Shown one piece after another: positions 33,839 to 42,265 of a stretch of DNA of 64,000 bases. The DNA lies in assembly GCF_001613345.1 (NCBI RefSeq), contig NZ_BDCE01000044.1:33750-97749 (forward strand). The letters run 5' to 3'. Origin of the DNA: Nocardia uniformis NBRC 13702. GTDB taxonomy: Bacteria > Actinomycetota > Actinomycetes > Mycobacteriales > Mycobacteriaceae. The first letter of the stretch is position 1, and each line of letters begins with the position of its first letter. Below the pieces are notes generated by a model. The model did no database searches, had not been told where the DNA came from, and saw only the letters and a program-made list of their open reading frames with translations. The translations under genes were made by a program, and so were the position numbers.

Positions 33839-35389
33839 GTGCGATTGCGCTCCGTGCTCGCCATGGCAGATCTGGGTCTCGAACTCCTCACCGGCGAAGA
33901 AGAACTCGACCGCCGCGTGCGCTGGGTGGTGACCACCGATCTCCTGGACCCCGGCCGCTACCTGTCCGGTGACGAACTGGTGATCACCGGACTGCACTGG
34001 CGGCGAAACGCCTCCGACAGCGCATCTTTCGTGCGGGTGCTGGCCGGGTCCGGCGTGGCCGGCATAGTCGCGGGCCGGGCACGGTACGGGGAGATACCGC
34101 TCGATGTCGTCGAGGCATGCCGCGATCATGGAGTGCCCCTGTTCCAGGTGTCGGAGGCCGTCCCCTTCGCGACGGTGACCGAGCAGGTCAACCGCGGTCT
34201 CTCCGCCGGTCGGTCCGCGGGTCTCAGTGCGGTACTGGACCGGCACCGCCACGTCGTCGCGGGCAGTGGGCTGGACGCGGTACTCGGACTCATCGAACGC
34301 GATCTCGGCATACGGTGCTCGGTGGTGTCCTGCACCGGGCGGGTAGTGGCCGGGCTTCCGATGCCGCTGACCGAGCAGTTCGGGACGGCCCTCGGCAGCC
34401 ACCGCCTGCCCCTGATCCTGGCTGATACGGGGACGCCGTACTCGGTGTTCGCGGTGAACGAACAGGGCGCTTCGCGGGTGGCCGACTGGTTTCTGATCTG
34501 TGAGGGCGACTGCGCCGACTGGCCGGAGGAGCGGCGCACGGTCCTGCGCGAGTTGGCGGCCGTGGTGTCGCTGGAGCGCGCGCGAGCCAACCAGCAAACC
34601 GCTGCGGACCGGATCGCGCAGGAACTGATCGACATGATCGTCCGCGAAGCCGAACCGGCGGAGGTCATTTCGCGTCTCGACTTCACCGGCCTCGGATCCA
34701 GTCGGCATTTCATCGCTGTGGCGGCCGCGGTGTCGGCGGGCCTGCGTGCGGGTGAGCTTCCGATTGTGCTTCGTGAAATCCTGTCCAGCAGAAACCAGTT
34801 CGCCGGAGGAGTCGCGGCGGTCGGCGTCATCGGGGGCGAAGCTATCGCGCTCATACCCGCTGACGGCGATGCCATCTCGGAGATCCGTCGCGTCGTCGAC
34901 GTGCTGGCGGCCGGTCTGAGGGGCGGCGAACTCTCCCTCGGGATCAGCGGCTCCGCGGACCGCGAGGGCCTGGGTGGAGCGGTCGAGGAAGCCCGCTATG
35001 CGTGCCGCTCCGCCGTGGCCGGTCCCCAACCCGTGCGCGTCGTCAGCCACGACGAACTCGCCACCCACCTCCTGCTGCTGTACAGCGTCCCCGATGAAGT
35101 ACGCCGAATATTCCGGCTACGCCTGCTCACCCCACTGCACACCTACGACCGGCAACACCGCACCGACCTCGTATCCACCCTCGAGGCATTCCTCCGCGCG
35201 TCCGGCGCCTGGACGACCTGCGCCGACCTGCTGCACATTCACGTCAACACACTGCGCTACCGCATCCAGCGAATCGAAGAACTCACCGGCCGTGACCTCT
35301 CTCAACTGGCGGACCGCGTCGACTTCTTTCTAGCCCTTGCCCTGGGGGAACAATCCGGCGGTAACCGGACGGAACTGGACCGTCAATAG
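33839..35389 (+). CDS. PucR-family transcriptional regulator
   Basis: A 516-residue regulator starting at GTG 33839, chosen because PucR proteins typically begin M-R-L-R-x-V-L-x-x-x-D-L-G. The N-terminal PucR domain (about 1-125) includes the R-W-V-V-T-T-D-L-L-D-P-G-R-Y-L motif. A GGDEF-like middle region follows. The C-terminal helix-turn-helix (HTH_30) is near 455-510: L-x-x-H-V-N-T-L-R-Y-R-I-Q-R-I-E-E-L-T-G-R-D-L. PucR activates purine catabolism in Bacillus; relatives control other catabolic operons. Here it flanks the molybdenum hydroxylase island and may be its activator. Its stop overlaps the convergent baeRF gene by seven bases. Confidence 0.9.
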   Translation: MRLRSVLAMADLGLELLTGEEELDRRVRWVVTTDLLDPGRYLSGDELVITGLHWRRNASDSASFVRVLAGSGVAGIVAGRARYGEIPLDVVEACRDHGVPLFQVSEAVPFATVTEQVNRGLSAGRSAGLSAVLDRHRHVVAGSGLDAVLGLIERDLGIRCSVVSCTGRVVAGLPMPLTEQFGTALGSHRLPLILADTGTPYSVFAVNEQGASRVADWFLICEGDCADWPEERRTVLRELAAVVSLERARANQQTAADRIAQELIDMIVREAEPAEVISRLDFTGLGSSRHFIAVAAAVSAGLRAGELPIVLREILSSRNQFAGGVAAVGVIGGEAIALIPADGDAISEIRRVVDVLAAGLRGGELSLGISGSADREGLGGAVEEARYACRSAVAGPQPVRVVSHDELATHLLLLYSVPDEVRRIFRLRLLTPLHTYDRQHRTDLVSTLEAFLRASGAWTTCADLLHIHVNTLRYRIQRIEELTGRDLSQLADRVDFFLALALGEQSGGNRTELDRQ

Positions 35390-36558
35390 CGCAGGACCGC
35401 AATGGATGTCGGTGCGACCTGGCTCTCGAACAGGCCCGCGATCTCCTCCGGCTGCAGGATGTAGACGTCGCCCTTGTTTTCCAGGGTGCGCACAGTTGCG
35501 TACTCGGTCAGGTCCACCACCGATGTGCCCGGCTCCGAATGGGTTTCGACGGCATCGGTCATTTCGTCGAAGCGGCCCAATTCCTCCGCGCCGGCGGTGA
35601 GCAGCAGGGCGTCGACGCGCCCCTGGAAGGCCGCGCGCACGACCTCGCCGATAGTGACCGCCACCTTGGTCGGTCCGTCCGCGAGCAACTGCGCGGCGCG
35701 TTCGAGGGCGGCGCGCTGTCCGGCTTCGAATCTCGGCCGCACCACCTCGTAGGCGGTCGCGTGCAACTTCTCGATATCGAGTGCGGCGGGGTTGGTTTCG
35801 ACCGTTCCGGCCAGTTGCTCCCCGAGGTTCGTCCGCTTCTTGAATTGCCCGGTCAGTTCCGGATCGGCAATGAGGACCAGCGGAATCGCCCGGTCGGCCA
35901 GGTGCCGGTCGACCGCGGAGGCAACCTTGCCCACCCATTCGTCGAGTGCGGTCTTGCGCCAATCCGGCGGGGTTTCGCCGTATGCCTGCGTGGTCGCGCT
36001 GCTGTAGCCGCCCGTATGCGGGCGCGCCGCGGGACTGCCCTGTACGCGGGTCTCCTTGTCGTCGTCGAGATCGTCCGTCGCGCCGCCCGGCAGTTCCGCA
36101 CTACGGTCCTCCACCATGGTGTATTTGGCGGCGTCGTAGAGGTGCACGGCATCGGCCGTCATGGTGAGAACGGCGAATTCCCCGTCGATGGCCAGCAGCG
36201 GCAGTAGCGGTTTCACATAGAAGTCCGGCTCGATGTGTACCTGTTCGCTGAAGGCCAGCGGCACCGTGTACCGGTACTGGCTGCCATCGGCGCCGAGGAA
36301 CAGCGCCAGCCCCTGGTTCTGATGCCGCCAGAAGGCGTCGTCGTCGATGAGTGCGTTTGCCGGGGCCAGCAGTTCATCGGCCTCGTGTTTGCGGAGGCTC
36401 GCGGCGACCAGCTTCCCGTGCGCCTCGGTAATCAGATTCTTGAAGCGAATCGGGTCCTGCCGAGTCTCCGGTCCGCCGGTATGGGTGGGCATATAGATGG
36501 ATACACCGCGTGCCGGTGCGGCATTGACCAGGGTGAATAGGTCGGACTGAGTGAACAT
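35383..36558 (-). CDS. baeRF-family (eRF1 domain-3-like) protein
   Basis: A 391-residue protein of the bacterial archaeo-eukaryotic release-factor-like (baeRF) group. It has the N-terminal S-I-Y-M-P-T-H motif with G-G-P-E-T-R-Q-D-P-I-R-F-K-N-L, F-L-G-A-D-G-S, P-L-L and a C-terminal L-L-L-T-A-G-A-E-E followed by V-E-T-H and I-L. Related domains (Vms1-like) act on stalled ribosomes by cleaving peptidyl-tRNA; the bacterial versions are uncharacterised, often in stress islands. GAGGA precedes ATG. It is monocistronic, tail to tail with the PucR gene. Confidence 0.8.
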   Translation of the reverse strand: MFTQSDLFTLVNAAPARGVSIYMPTHTGGPETRQDPIRFKNLITEAHGKLVAASLRKHEADELLAPANALIDDDAFWRHQNQGLALFLGADGSQYRYTVPLAFSEQVHIEPDFYVKPLLPLLAIDGEFAVLTMTADAVHLYDAAKYTMVEDRSAELPGGATDDLDDDKETRVQGSPAARPHTGGYSSATTQAYGETPPDWRKTALDEWVGKVASAVDRHLADRAIPLVLIADPELTGQFKKRTNLGEQLAGTVETNPAALDIEKLHATAYEVVRPRFEAGQRAALERAAQLLADGPTKVAVTIGEVVRAAFQGRVDALLLTAGAEELGRFDEMTDAVETHSEPGTSVVDLTEYATVRTLENKGDVYILQPEEIAGLFESQVAPTSIAVLRY

Positions 36559-36907
36559 CGGCCGTCCTCACGTTGAGTTGTTTCATCGATCCCGATGTAG
36601 AACACCGTCGAGCGCACTAACTCGGGCGGATATCACCCAGGGTAATTGCCGAACGGCGCTCACGACATGAGGGGCAGCCGGACCTATTCGGCCCACATCA
36701 CGTTGTACGGCAGATCGCTGACCAATTGCCGGCAGTGTGAATTTCATCGAGGAGGGAATGTCGCGTAGCGCGGGTTCGCAGGGTCCGATATCGCCGATTT
36801 ATCCGATTGCGCAATGAACTATCGGCGCCCGTCCTACCCTCGAATCAGACGATGTTGATGTTGCCGCTCCAGCTCGATCAATGATGATCTCGAGAGAGGT
36901 GCAGGAC
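36559..36907. other. Intergenic spacer, no gene seen
   Basis: About 350 bases between the divergent baeRF and secreted-protein genes. It should contain both promoters. I see no clear palindrome. The base composition is slightly less GC-rich than the flanking genes. Confidence 0.5.
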
Positions 36908-37447
36908 ATGTCGAAGATCCGAAGTGCTCTCGGTGTGGCCGGAACTGCGGCTTTGCTGGCCTCCGTCGCGGCGTTCGCTGCCGGACCCGCATCGGCCGAT
37001 GGACTGGACACCGGTGGTTGCGCGGCCGGCACGCTCACCTGGCAGGCGAACGGACCAGGCCTCACGGGCAGTTCACAGGCACCGGTGGGTAGCAATATCG
37101 GTGGCCATCTGGTGGCCTGCCACGGCGGTCCCACCGATATCGGTGTCGGAACGGTCATCGGGACCACCTTCGAACCCGCGGCTACCTGCTACGGCAGCCG
37201 TGGCGGCCGGGCCGACCTGCTGGTGATCTGGGACAACGGCCAGAACAGTCATGTGATCGGCACCTGGGAATGGACTCTGGGCCAGCAGGCGACCAATCAT
37301 CTGAAGATCGTGGGTGGCCTGGGTTCGGGCAAGACGCTGCAGGTGCTGACCGGCCCTCCCGAAGTCAGTCCCGCGGCGGTAACCGGCTGCATTGTGGGTG
37401 GCTATCGCGCCGGTAGTTACCAGGTGCTCAATGTGACGGTCGTCTGA
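36908..37447 (+). CDS. Small secreted protein of unknown function
   Basis: A 179-residue protein with a clear signal peptide: M-S-K-I-R start, hydrophobic core to about residue 25 and A-S-A before D-G. The mature part (about 150 residues) is Gly-rich with a few Cys and probably a beta-sandwich, with no catalytic motif. This type of secreted protein is common in Nocardia. ATG 36908 is preferred over the in-frame ATG 36881 because the signal sequence begins there. A strong terminator follows the stop. Confidence 0.8.
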   Translation: MSKIRSALGVAGTAALLASVAAFAAGPASADGLDTGGCAAGTLTWQANGPGLTGSSQAPVGSNIGGHLVACHGGPTDIGVGTVIGTTFEPAATCYGSRGGRADLLVIWDNGQNSHVIGTWEWTLGQQATNHLKIVGGLGSGKTLQVLTGPPEVSPAAVTGCIVGGYRAGSYQVLNVTVV

Positions 37448-37495
37448 CCGTCGCTGTACACCGCTTTCAGCACCGGTGCTGCGGTGCGGCGGTCG

Positions 37496-37527
37496 TGCCG
37501 CGCAGCCTCGAACGGGGCTGCGCGGCA
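37496..37527 (+). terminator. Strong hairpin terminator
   Basis: GCCGCGCAGCC (37497-37507) pairs perfectly with GGCTGCGCGGC (37516-37526) around eight bases. An extra T-A pair at the base makes twelve base pairs. It sits about 50 bases after the secreted-protein stop. Confidence 0.75.
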
Positions 37528-37547
37528 TAATCATGCGAACGGTGGGG

Positions 37548-37984
37548 TCATGGTCGCGGCCCGCGGAAGATGCTGTCGAGGTGCAGGTCCAGGACCGCGG
37601 TGTGGCGGTCTCGGGGGTGTGGTGGCCGATGAGCACGCTGGTACCCAGTCCGTGACAGAGGGTAACCAGATGTGTCGCCCCGCGGGAAATTTCGACTCCG
37701 TCGACAAGTTCACCGTCGGCCCGCGCACGTGAGAGTGCCTCGGCGAGTTGATTTTCCAGCCGGTCGATACCGGCGACGAAGGGGTGGTGCGCGAATTCCG
37801 GATCGGTCATGGCCAGTATCGCGTAGGACGTGCCGACGAGGTGGAATGCGCGGCTGGCTTCGTCGGTCGGCAGCGCTTCGGCGAGAAAGGCTTCGATGAT
37901 CGCTCGTGGCGGTGGTGGCTGGGGGAGTCCGGCGAGTCGCCGCGCCCAGCGTTGATGGCTGAGCTCTTCGAGGTGAGACAGGGT
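37548..37984 (-). pseudogene. TetR-family regulator, C-terminal remnant
   Basis: Minus-strand translation from about 37981 down gives a TetR ligand-domain tail: L-E-E-L-S-H-Q-R-W-A-R-R-L, A-F-L-A-E-A-L-P-T-D-E-A-S-R-A-F, P-F-V-A-G-I-D-R-L-E and H-G-L-G-T-S-V-L-I-G. A frameshift near 37600 moves the end A-V-L-D-L-H-L-D-S-I-F-R-G to another frame, stopping at 37548. The DNA-binding N-terminus is absent. It is a degraded regulator, probably formerly paired with the MFS remnant next to it. Confidence 0.75.
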
Positions 37985-38158
37985 GCCGTGGTGTGCGCCG
38001 CGCAATTCATGGTGGTGCTCGACGTCTCGGTGGTGAATGTGGCGCTGCCATCCATCCGGTCGGCGCTGGGGTTCGGCGCGGCGGGCCTGGGCTGGGTGGT
38101 CAATGCCTACGCGCTGGTGTTCGCCGGGCTGCTGTTGTTGGGCGGTCGATTGGCTGAT
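37976..38158 (+). pseudogene. MFS (DHA2-type) transporter, N-terminal remnant
   Basis: Plus-strand frame reads V-V-C-A-A-Q-F-M-V-V-L-D-V-S-V-V-N-V-A-L-P-S-I, then W-V-V-N-A-Y-A-L-V-F-A-G and G-G-R-L-A-D. That is the first two membrane segments and motif A start of a DHA2-type drug exporter. Homology begins exactly where that of the antisense TetR remnant ends and stops after G-R-L-A-D. It lacks the rest of the roughly 500-residue transporter. The following 38159-38375 has no gene. Confidence 0.75.
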
Positions 38159-38375
38159 GACCGGAGGCGAGGTCGCGGAGACGACTGCCACCGGTGCGCG
38201 GCCCCGAGCGAGTCGGCGATGGGCACTGTCTCGTTTCGGTCATGCCCACGCCGTCGGCCCATAAACAGTTGTGCCGCATGGCTGATGCCTGGTTCGTATA
38301 ACTCGGAAAACGCGGCGCCATTTCCGGATATCTGTCAATGTCGTAATACAATCGCAAAGCGGCTGACTGTCAACT

Positions 38376-38400
38376 TCAAACTTCATTTGTCAGCCTGAGA
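38376..38400 (+). promoter_or_regulatory. Shared element upstream of ehuB
   Basis: This 25-base stretch matches 44409-44433 upstream of ectD at 19 of 25 positions, including TCAAA-n-TTCATT and CTG-n-GA. It ends 42 bases before the ehuB start codon. A response-regulator binding site for the OmpR-type regulator encoded at 42266 is the natural guess. Confidence 0.5.
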
Positions 38401-38442
38401 CCCGGTGCGGTGGCCGTTCATCGGCGGAAAGTGGTGTGCGTA

Positions 38443-39327
38443 ATGGGATTCGGCAAATCGAGTTCGAGTCGATGGAATCGATGGATCGCGGCGGCTGGAG
38501 TCGCCGCCATGACCCTCGCGGTCTCCGCGTGTGGCCTCGGCGGTGACGATGCCGCCGCGGTGACCTACGCGGATGCGAAATCCTCGGGCAAGATCAAGGT
38601 TGGGTTCGCCAATGAGGCGCCATGGGCGTTTCTGGACGAGAAGGGCGAGCTGACCGGGTATGCGCCGACGGTGGCGCGCGCGGTGCTGAAGAACCTGGGA
38701 ATCGATGAGGTCGAAGGTGTGGTCACCGATTTCGACGGACTGATCGATGGGCTGCGGGCCGAGAACTACGCGTTCGTGGCCGCCGGGATGTTCATCAACC
38801 CGAAGCGTTGTGAGAGTTCGGCATTCGCTGTCCCGGACTACCAGGTGGGTTCGGCCTTCATGGTGCCGGAGGGCAATCCGCGCAATATCAACCGGTTCGA
38901 GGACATCACCCGGGAGAACGTCCGGATGGCGACCCTGGGTGGAGCGGTGGAGAACGGCTACGCCGAATCCTCCGGCGTGCCATCGCAGCTCATCGAGCCG
39001 ATGGCCAAGCAGGACGATATCCTGCGGGCGGTGCGCAACGGTGATGTGTACGGCGGCGCGATTCTCGACGTGACCGCCACCTGGCTGGCCAAACACAACC
39101 CGGACGCCAATCTCGAGGTCACGCCGTCGTTCCAGTACGGCGAGCGACCCGATGTGGGCACCTTCAACTTCCGTATCGGTGACGACGAGTTCCGTGAGGA
39201 TTTCAATCGCGAACTGCGCGCGCTGCACGAGAGTGGCGAGTGGCTGCGGCTGGTGGAGCCGTTCGGCCTGACCGCCGCCAATGAGCCGGACGCGTCCATG
39301 ACCACCGAGCAGTACTGCACGGCCTGA
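38443..39327 (+). CDS. ehuB: Ectoine/hydroxyectoine ABC transporter, binding lipoprotein
   Basis: A 294-residue periplasmic-binding-protein type 2 lipoprotein. The lipobox A-V-S-A-C places the modified Cys at residue 30. Motifs such as I-K-V-G-F-A-N-E-A-P-W-A-F, G-Y-A-P-T-V-A-R-A-V-L, D-F-D-G-L-I-D-G-L and A-A-G-M-F-I-N-P-K-R-C match EhuB proteins. It captures ectoine and 5-hydroxyectoine outside the membrane and feeds EhuC/EhuD. ATG 38443 gives the clean lipoprotein signal; an earlier GTG at 38410 adds an unlikely N-terminus. It is first in the ehuBCDA operon, and 17 bases separate it from ehuC. Confidence 0.9.
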   Translation: MGFGKSSSSRWNRWIAAAGVAAMTLAVSACGLGGDDAAAVTYADAKSSGKIKVGFANEAPWAFLDEKGELTGYAPTVARAVLKNLGIDEVEGVVTDFDGLIDGLRAENYAFVAAGMFINPKRCESSAFAVPDYQVGSAFMVPEGNPRNINRFEDITRENVRMATLGGAVENGYAESSGVPSQLIEPMAKQDDILRAVRNGDVYGGAILDVTATWLAKHNPDANLEVTPSFQYGERPDVGTFNFRIGDDEFREDFNRELRALHESGEWLRLVEPFGLTAANEPDASMTTEQYCTA

Positions 39328-39344
39328 CGGCCGCGGAAAGCACC

Positions 39345-40067
39345 GTGTCCGACAACATTTCCATCTATATCGAACGAATACTCGCCGGGCTGCCATTCAC
39401 CCTGTGGGCCACGGTCGGCGGAATCGCGCTGACCGTGGTGCTGTCCTTCGCCGCCGGAATGGCGATGATGTCGTCTCGGCGCGCGGTGCGGTTTGTCGCC
39501 CGCTCGTATGTGGAGGGCTTCCGGGGCAGCTCGGAGGTGGTGCAGCTGTTCTTCTTCGCCGTGGCGGTACCGATCTTCCTCGGGATATCGCTCGGTGCCA
39601 CCGCGCAAGGGCTGCTACTCATCGGCATCGTGGTCCTCGGTCTCAATCACGGCGCCTACGGTGCCGAGATCGTGCGCGGTGCGATCGGATCGGTGCCGAA
39701 GGGGCAGCTCGACGCGGCCGTCGCCCTGAATTTCACACCGTCGCAGCGCCTTCGGCGCGTAGTGCTGCCGCAGGCGATTGTCGAGATGCTGCCGTCGTTC
39801 AACAACCTCTTCATCCAATTGCTGAAGGGAACAGCGCTGCTGAGCTTCATCGCCGTGCCCGAGATCTTCAAGAAGGCCGACGAATTGCGCGCGGTGCCCG
39901 CGTTCTCGCGTGAACTCGGTGTGATCTATCTGATCGAACTTTTCGTCTATCTGCTCATCGCCGTCGCCATCACCGTCATCATGCGGGTGCTGGAGAAGAT
40001 CGCCTCGCGCAGAGCGGGACGGACACCGCCGAGCCGCTGGCGCAGCCTGGCACGGATGGGGTTGTGA
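39345..40067 (+). CDS. ehuC: Ectoine/hydroxyectoine ABC transporter, permease
   Basis: A 240-residue polar amino-acid-type (HisM) permease with about five membrane helices. The EAA loop reads E-I-V-R-G-A-I-G-S-V-P-K-G-Q-L-D-A-A-x-A-L. It contacts the ATPase EhuA. GTG 39345 is the likely start. The stop overlaps ehuD by TGATG, so synthesis is coupled. Confidence 0.9.
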   Translation: MSDNISIYIERILAGLPFTLWATVGGIALTVVLSFAAGMAMMSSRRAVRFVARSYVEGFRGSSEVVQLFFFAVAVPIFLGISLGATAQGLLLIGIVVLGLNHGAYGAEIVRGAIGSVPKGQLDAAVALNFTPSQRLRRVVLPQAIVEMLPSFNNLFIQLLKGTALLSFIAVPEIFKKADELRAVPAFSRELGVIYLIELFVYLLIAVAITVIMRVLEKIASRRAGRTPPSRWRSLARMGL

Positions 40068-40744
40068 TGGAGAAGTGGCGCTGGGACAGGTTCTTCGAAG
40101 CCTTCCCCTACATCTGGGACGGGTTACTCGTCACGGTGCAGTTCACGCTGCTCGGGTCGCTGGTCGCCTACGCGCTCGGGCTGATATTCGCGGTGGTGCG
40201 TCAGTTCGAGATTCCGGTCGTGGACCAACTGTTGTGGGCATTCATCGAATTCGTGCGCAGCACACCACTGCTGGTGCAGATCTTCGTCCTCTACTGGGTG
40301 GTGCGTCCGGAACTGCTGGGCGGGTTCTCAACCGATACACAACGCCTGATCGTCGGTGTGACCGCACTGGGCGTGCACTACGCCTGCTACACCTCCGAGG
40401 TCTACCGGGCGGGTATCGAGGCGGTACCGGTGGGCCAGTGGGAAGCGGCCACGGCGCTGAATATGCCGCGTGCCCGGATCTGGACCGGTGTGGTGCTGCC
40501 ACAGGCGATTCCACGGGTGCTGCCCGCTCTCGGCAACTACACCATCGCCATGTTCAAGGAAGTGCCGCTGCTGTCCGCCATCGTTGTCCTCGACATGGTC
40601 TATCAGGTCAAGACCGTCTACGCCGCCTCCGCCGGCGGCGCGGGCCCCGAGGCCTGGTTCGCCATCGGCCTCACCTTCTTCGCTCTGAGCTATCCGTGCT
40701 CGCTACTGGTACGAAAGTTGGAACGTCGTGTCGGAACACTCTGA
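40067..40744 (+). CDS. ehuD: Ectoine/hydroxyectoine ABC transporter, permease
   Basis: A 225-residue second permease of the same family, also with five predicted helices and the EAA-loop Y-R-A-G-I-E-A-V-P-V-G-Q-W-E-A-A-T-A-L. ATG 40067 overlaps the ehuC stop by one base; a GTG three bases earlier is an alternative. Its 3' end overlaps ehuA by 17 bases. Confidence 0.9.
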   Translation: MEKWRWDRFFEAFPYIWDGLLVTVQFTLLGSLVAYALGLIFAVVRQFEIPVVDQLLWAFIEFVRSTPLLVQIFVLYWVVRPELLGGFSTDTQRLIVGVTALGVHYACYTSEVYRAGIEAVPVGQWEAATALNMPRARIWTGVVLPQAIPRVLPALGNYTIAMFKEVPLLSAIVVLDMVYQVKTVYAASAGGAGPEAWFAIGLTFFALSYPCSLLVRKLERRVGTL

Positions 40745-41576
40745 TCGCTCGGTTGTACCCGCGTCGTCCTCCCACAGCGTGGCGACCGGCTCGCCCGAAT
40801 CCGATTCGCCGATGGTGCGATTCGCCGATGTGACGAAGCGCTACGGCGACACGGTCTGCCTGGCGGAGTTGAATTTCGCGGTATCACCGGGAGAGTTCGT
40901 CACGCTGATCGGCCCGTCCGGTTCGGGTAAGACCACCATCCTGCGCCTGGTTATGACGCTGGAGCGGGTGACCTCGGGCATTATCGAGATCGCCGGAGAG
41001 TCACTGAGTCATATGCGCCGCGGGGATAAGTTGGTGCCCGCCGATGAGGCCTATCTGCGGAAGCGGCGGCACCGGGTCGGGATGGTGTTCCAGCACTTCA
41101 ACCTCTTCCCGCATATGACCGTGATGCGCAATATCACCGAGGGACCGATACGTTCGCTGGGCAAGTCTCGGGATGAGGCCGAGGAGAAGGCGCTGAGCCT
41201 GCTCGACATGGTCGGACTGCGGGAGAAGGTCGATGCTCGACCGGGCCAACTGTCGGGCGGTCAGCAGCAGCGCGTGGCGATCGCGCGAGCCCTGGCGATG
41301 GACCCGGAGGTCCTACTGCTCGACGAGGTCACCTCGGCGCTCGATCCGGAACTGGTGACCGGGGTGCTGAGCCTGCTCTCCGATATCGCATCGTCGACGA
41401 ATATCACCTTCCTGTGCGTCACCCACGAGATGCGTTTCGCGCGCACTGTTTCCGATCGTGTGCTGATGCTCGATGGCGGCCGGGTGATCGAGGAGGGGGC
41501 GCCGGAGCAGATCTTCACCGACCCCTCCCACGATCGAACCCGCTCATTCCTGCACGCGGTATTGGAACGCGACTGA
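40728..41576 (+). CDS. ehuA: Ectoine/hydroxyectoine ABC transporter, ATPase
   Basis: A 282-residue ABC ATPase. Walker A is G-P-S-G-S-G-K-T-T, the Q-loop M-V-F-Q-H-F-N-L-F-P-H, the signature L-S-G-G-Q-Q-Q-R, Walker B L-L-L-D-E-V-T-S-A-L-D, and the H-loop T-H-E-M-R. It energises uptake through EhuCD. GTG 40728 starts within ehuD, 17 bases before that gene's stop. About 28 residues precede the usual start of the domain and are low complexity, so a later start is possible. Confidence 0.92.
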   Translation: MSEHSDRSVVPASSSHSVATGSPESDSPMVRFADVTKRYGDTVCLAELNFAVSPGEFVTLIGPSGSGKTTILRLVMTLERVTSGIIEIAGESLSHMRRGDKLVPADEAYLRKRRHRVGMVFQHFNLFPHMTVMRNITEGPIRSLGKSRDEAEEKALSLLDMVGLREKVDARPGQLSGGQQQRVAIARALAMDPEVLLLDEVTSALDPELVTGVLSLLSDIASSTNITFLCVTHEMRFARTVSDRVLMLDGGRVIEEGAPEQIFTDPSHDRTRSFLHAVLERD

Positions 41577-41592
41577 GCCCGTCGGGCAGCGC

Positions 41593-41793
41593 TCACCGCC
41601 ACAGGTCGGTGGTCGGCAGATCGGTGAGCATGGCGTGCACATCGTCATCGATGGTGACGACGACCCCGTGTCTACCGAGCTCATCGGCGAGCCGACGCGC
41701 GACCGAGGCGGGGGCCCGGTACTCGACCACGGCCCCACCTTCGGGGAAGCGCAGACGCACGTGAACATCGTCGGATGAAATGGGATCGGTCAC
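41593..41793 (-). CDS. Small hypothetical protein
   Basis: A 66-residue frame starting at GTG 41793. Composition (H-V-R-L-R-F-P-E-G-G-A-V-V-E-Y and V-V-V-T-I-D-D-D-V-H) looks like a small alpha-beta protein rather than a shadow. No RBS is obvious and I recognise no family. It is convergent with the ehu operon. The upstream extension of this frame to 42456 has Arg/Ser-rich composition and overlaps the response regulator, so it was rejected. Confidence 0.4.
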   Translation of the reverse strand: MTDPISSDDVHVRLRFPEGGAVVEYRAPASVARRLADELGRHGVVVTIDDDVHAMLTDLPTTDLWR

Positions 41794-42265
41794 CGGAATA
41801 TGCTGCGGAGGTCGGAGAGATGCGTTGGCGGAGTACCCGGCCGGCGGACGACGCCATTGTCGTCGGTGCGGCACGGTGTCCTTCGCGGCGGCGCACCGCG
41901 CCGATCTCCGTTCGCTTCCGGTGACCGATCCCGTGTGCAGACGAGGCTGTCCCGAATGAGAATCCGGGTGGTCGCGATGGGTTGTACCTCGCCCTCCTGC
42001 GTCACCGGCCCGCCGCATCTGGCTGCACGGCTGGGTGTATGCCGGAACAGTCGGCTCTGCATCACGTAATCGATGGTGGGCGGCCACCTTTGCGGCTACA
42101 TGTCGAGACTCTTTGCGATCGCATGACGATTCGCAGGTCGGCGATGTCTGGAAAGTCCGGAGTTCGACGTTTCTCCGGCGCGGGAGCGGGTATTCCATGC
42201 TCTTGCGGTCCGCCCATCGAGCACGTGATGGAGCGGTTTCGTCCGTGTGACAGTGAGGATGGTTC
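41794..42265. other. Intergenic spacer upstream of the response regulator
   Basis: About 470 bases with no convincing gene. It should hold the promoter of the two-component genes. GAGGA lies 6 bases before ATG 42266. I do not see the ehuB/ectD element here. Confidence 0.5.

Noticed and set aside
37073..38191. 372-codon minus-strand frame read as an intact protein
   Set aside because: Only its middle third resembles TetR; the rest is antisense to the secreted protein and random sequence, and the TetR end continues in another frame.
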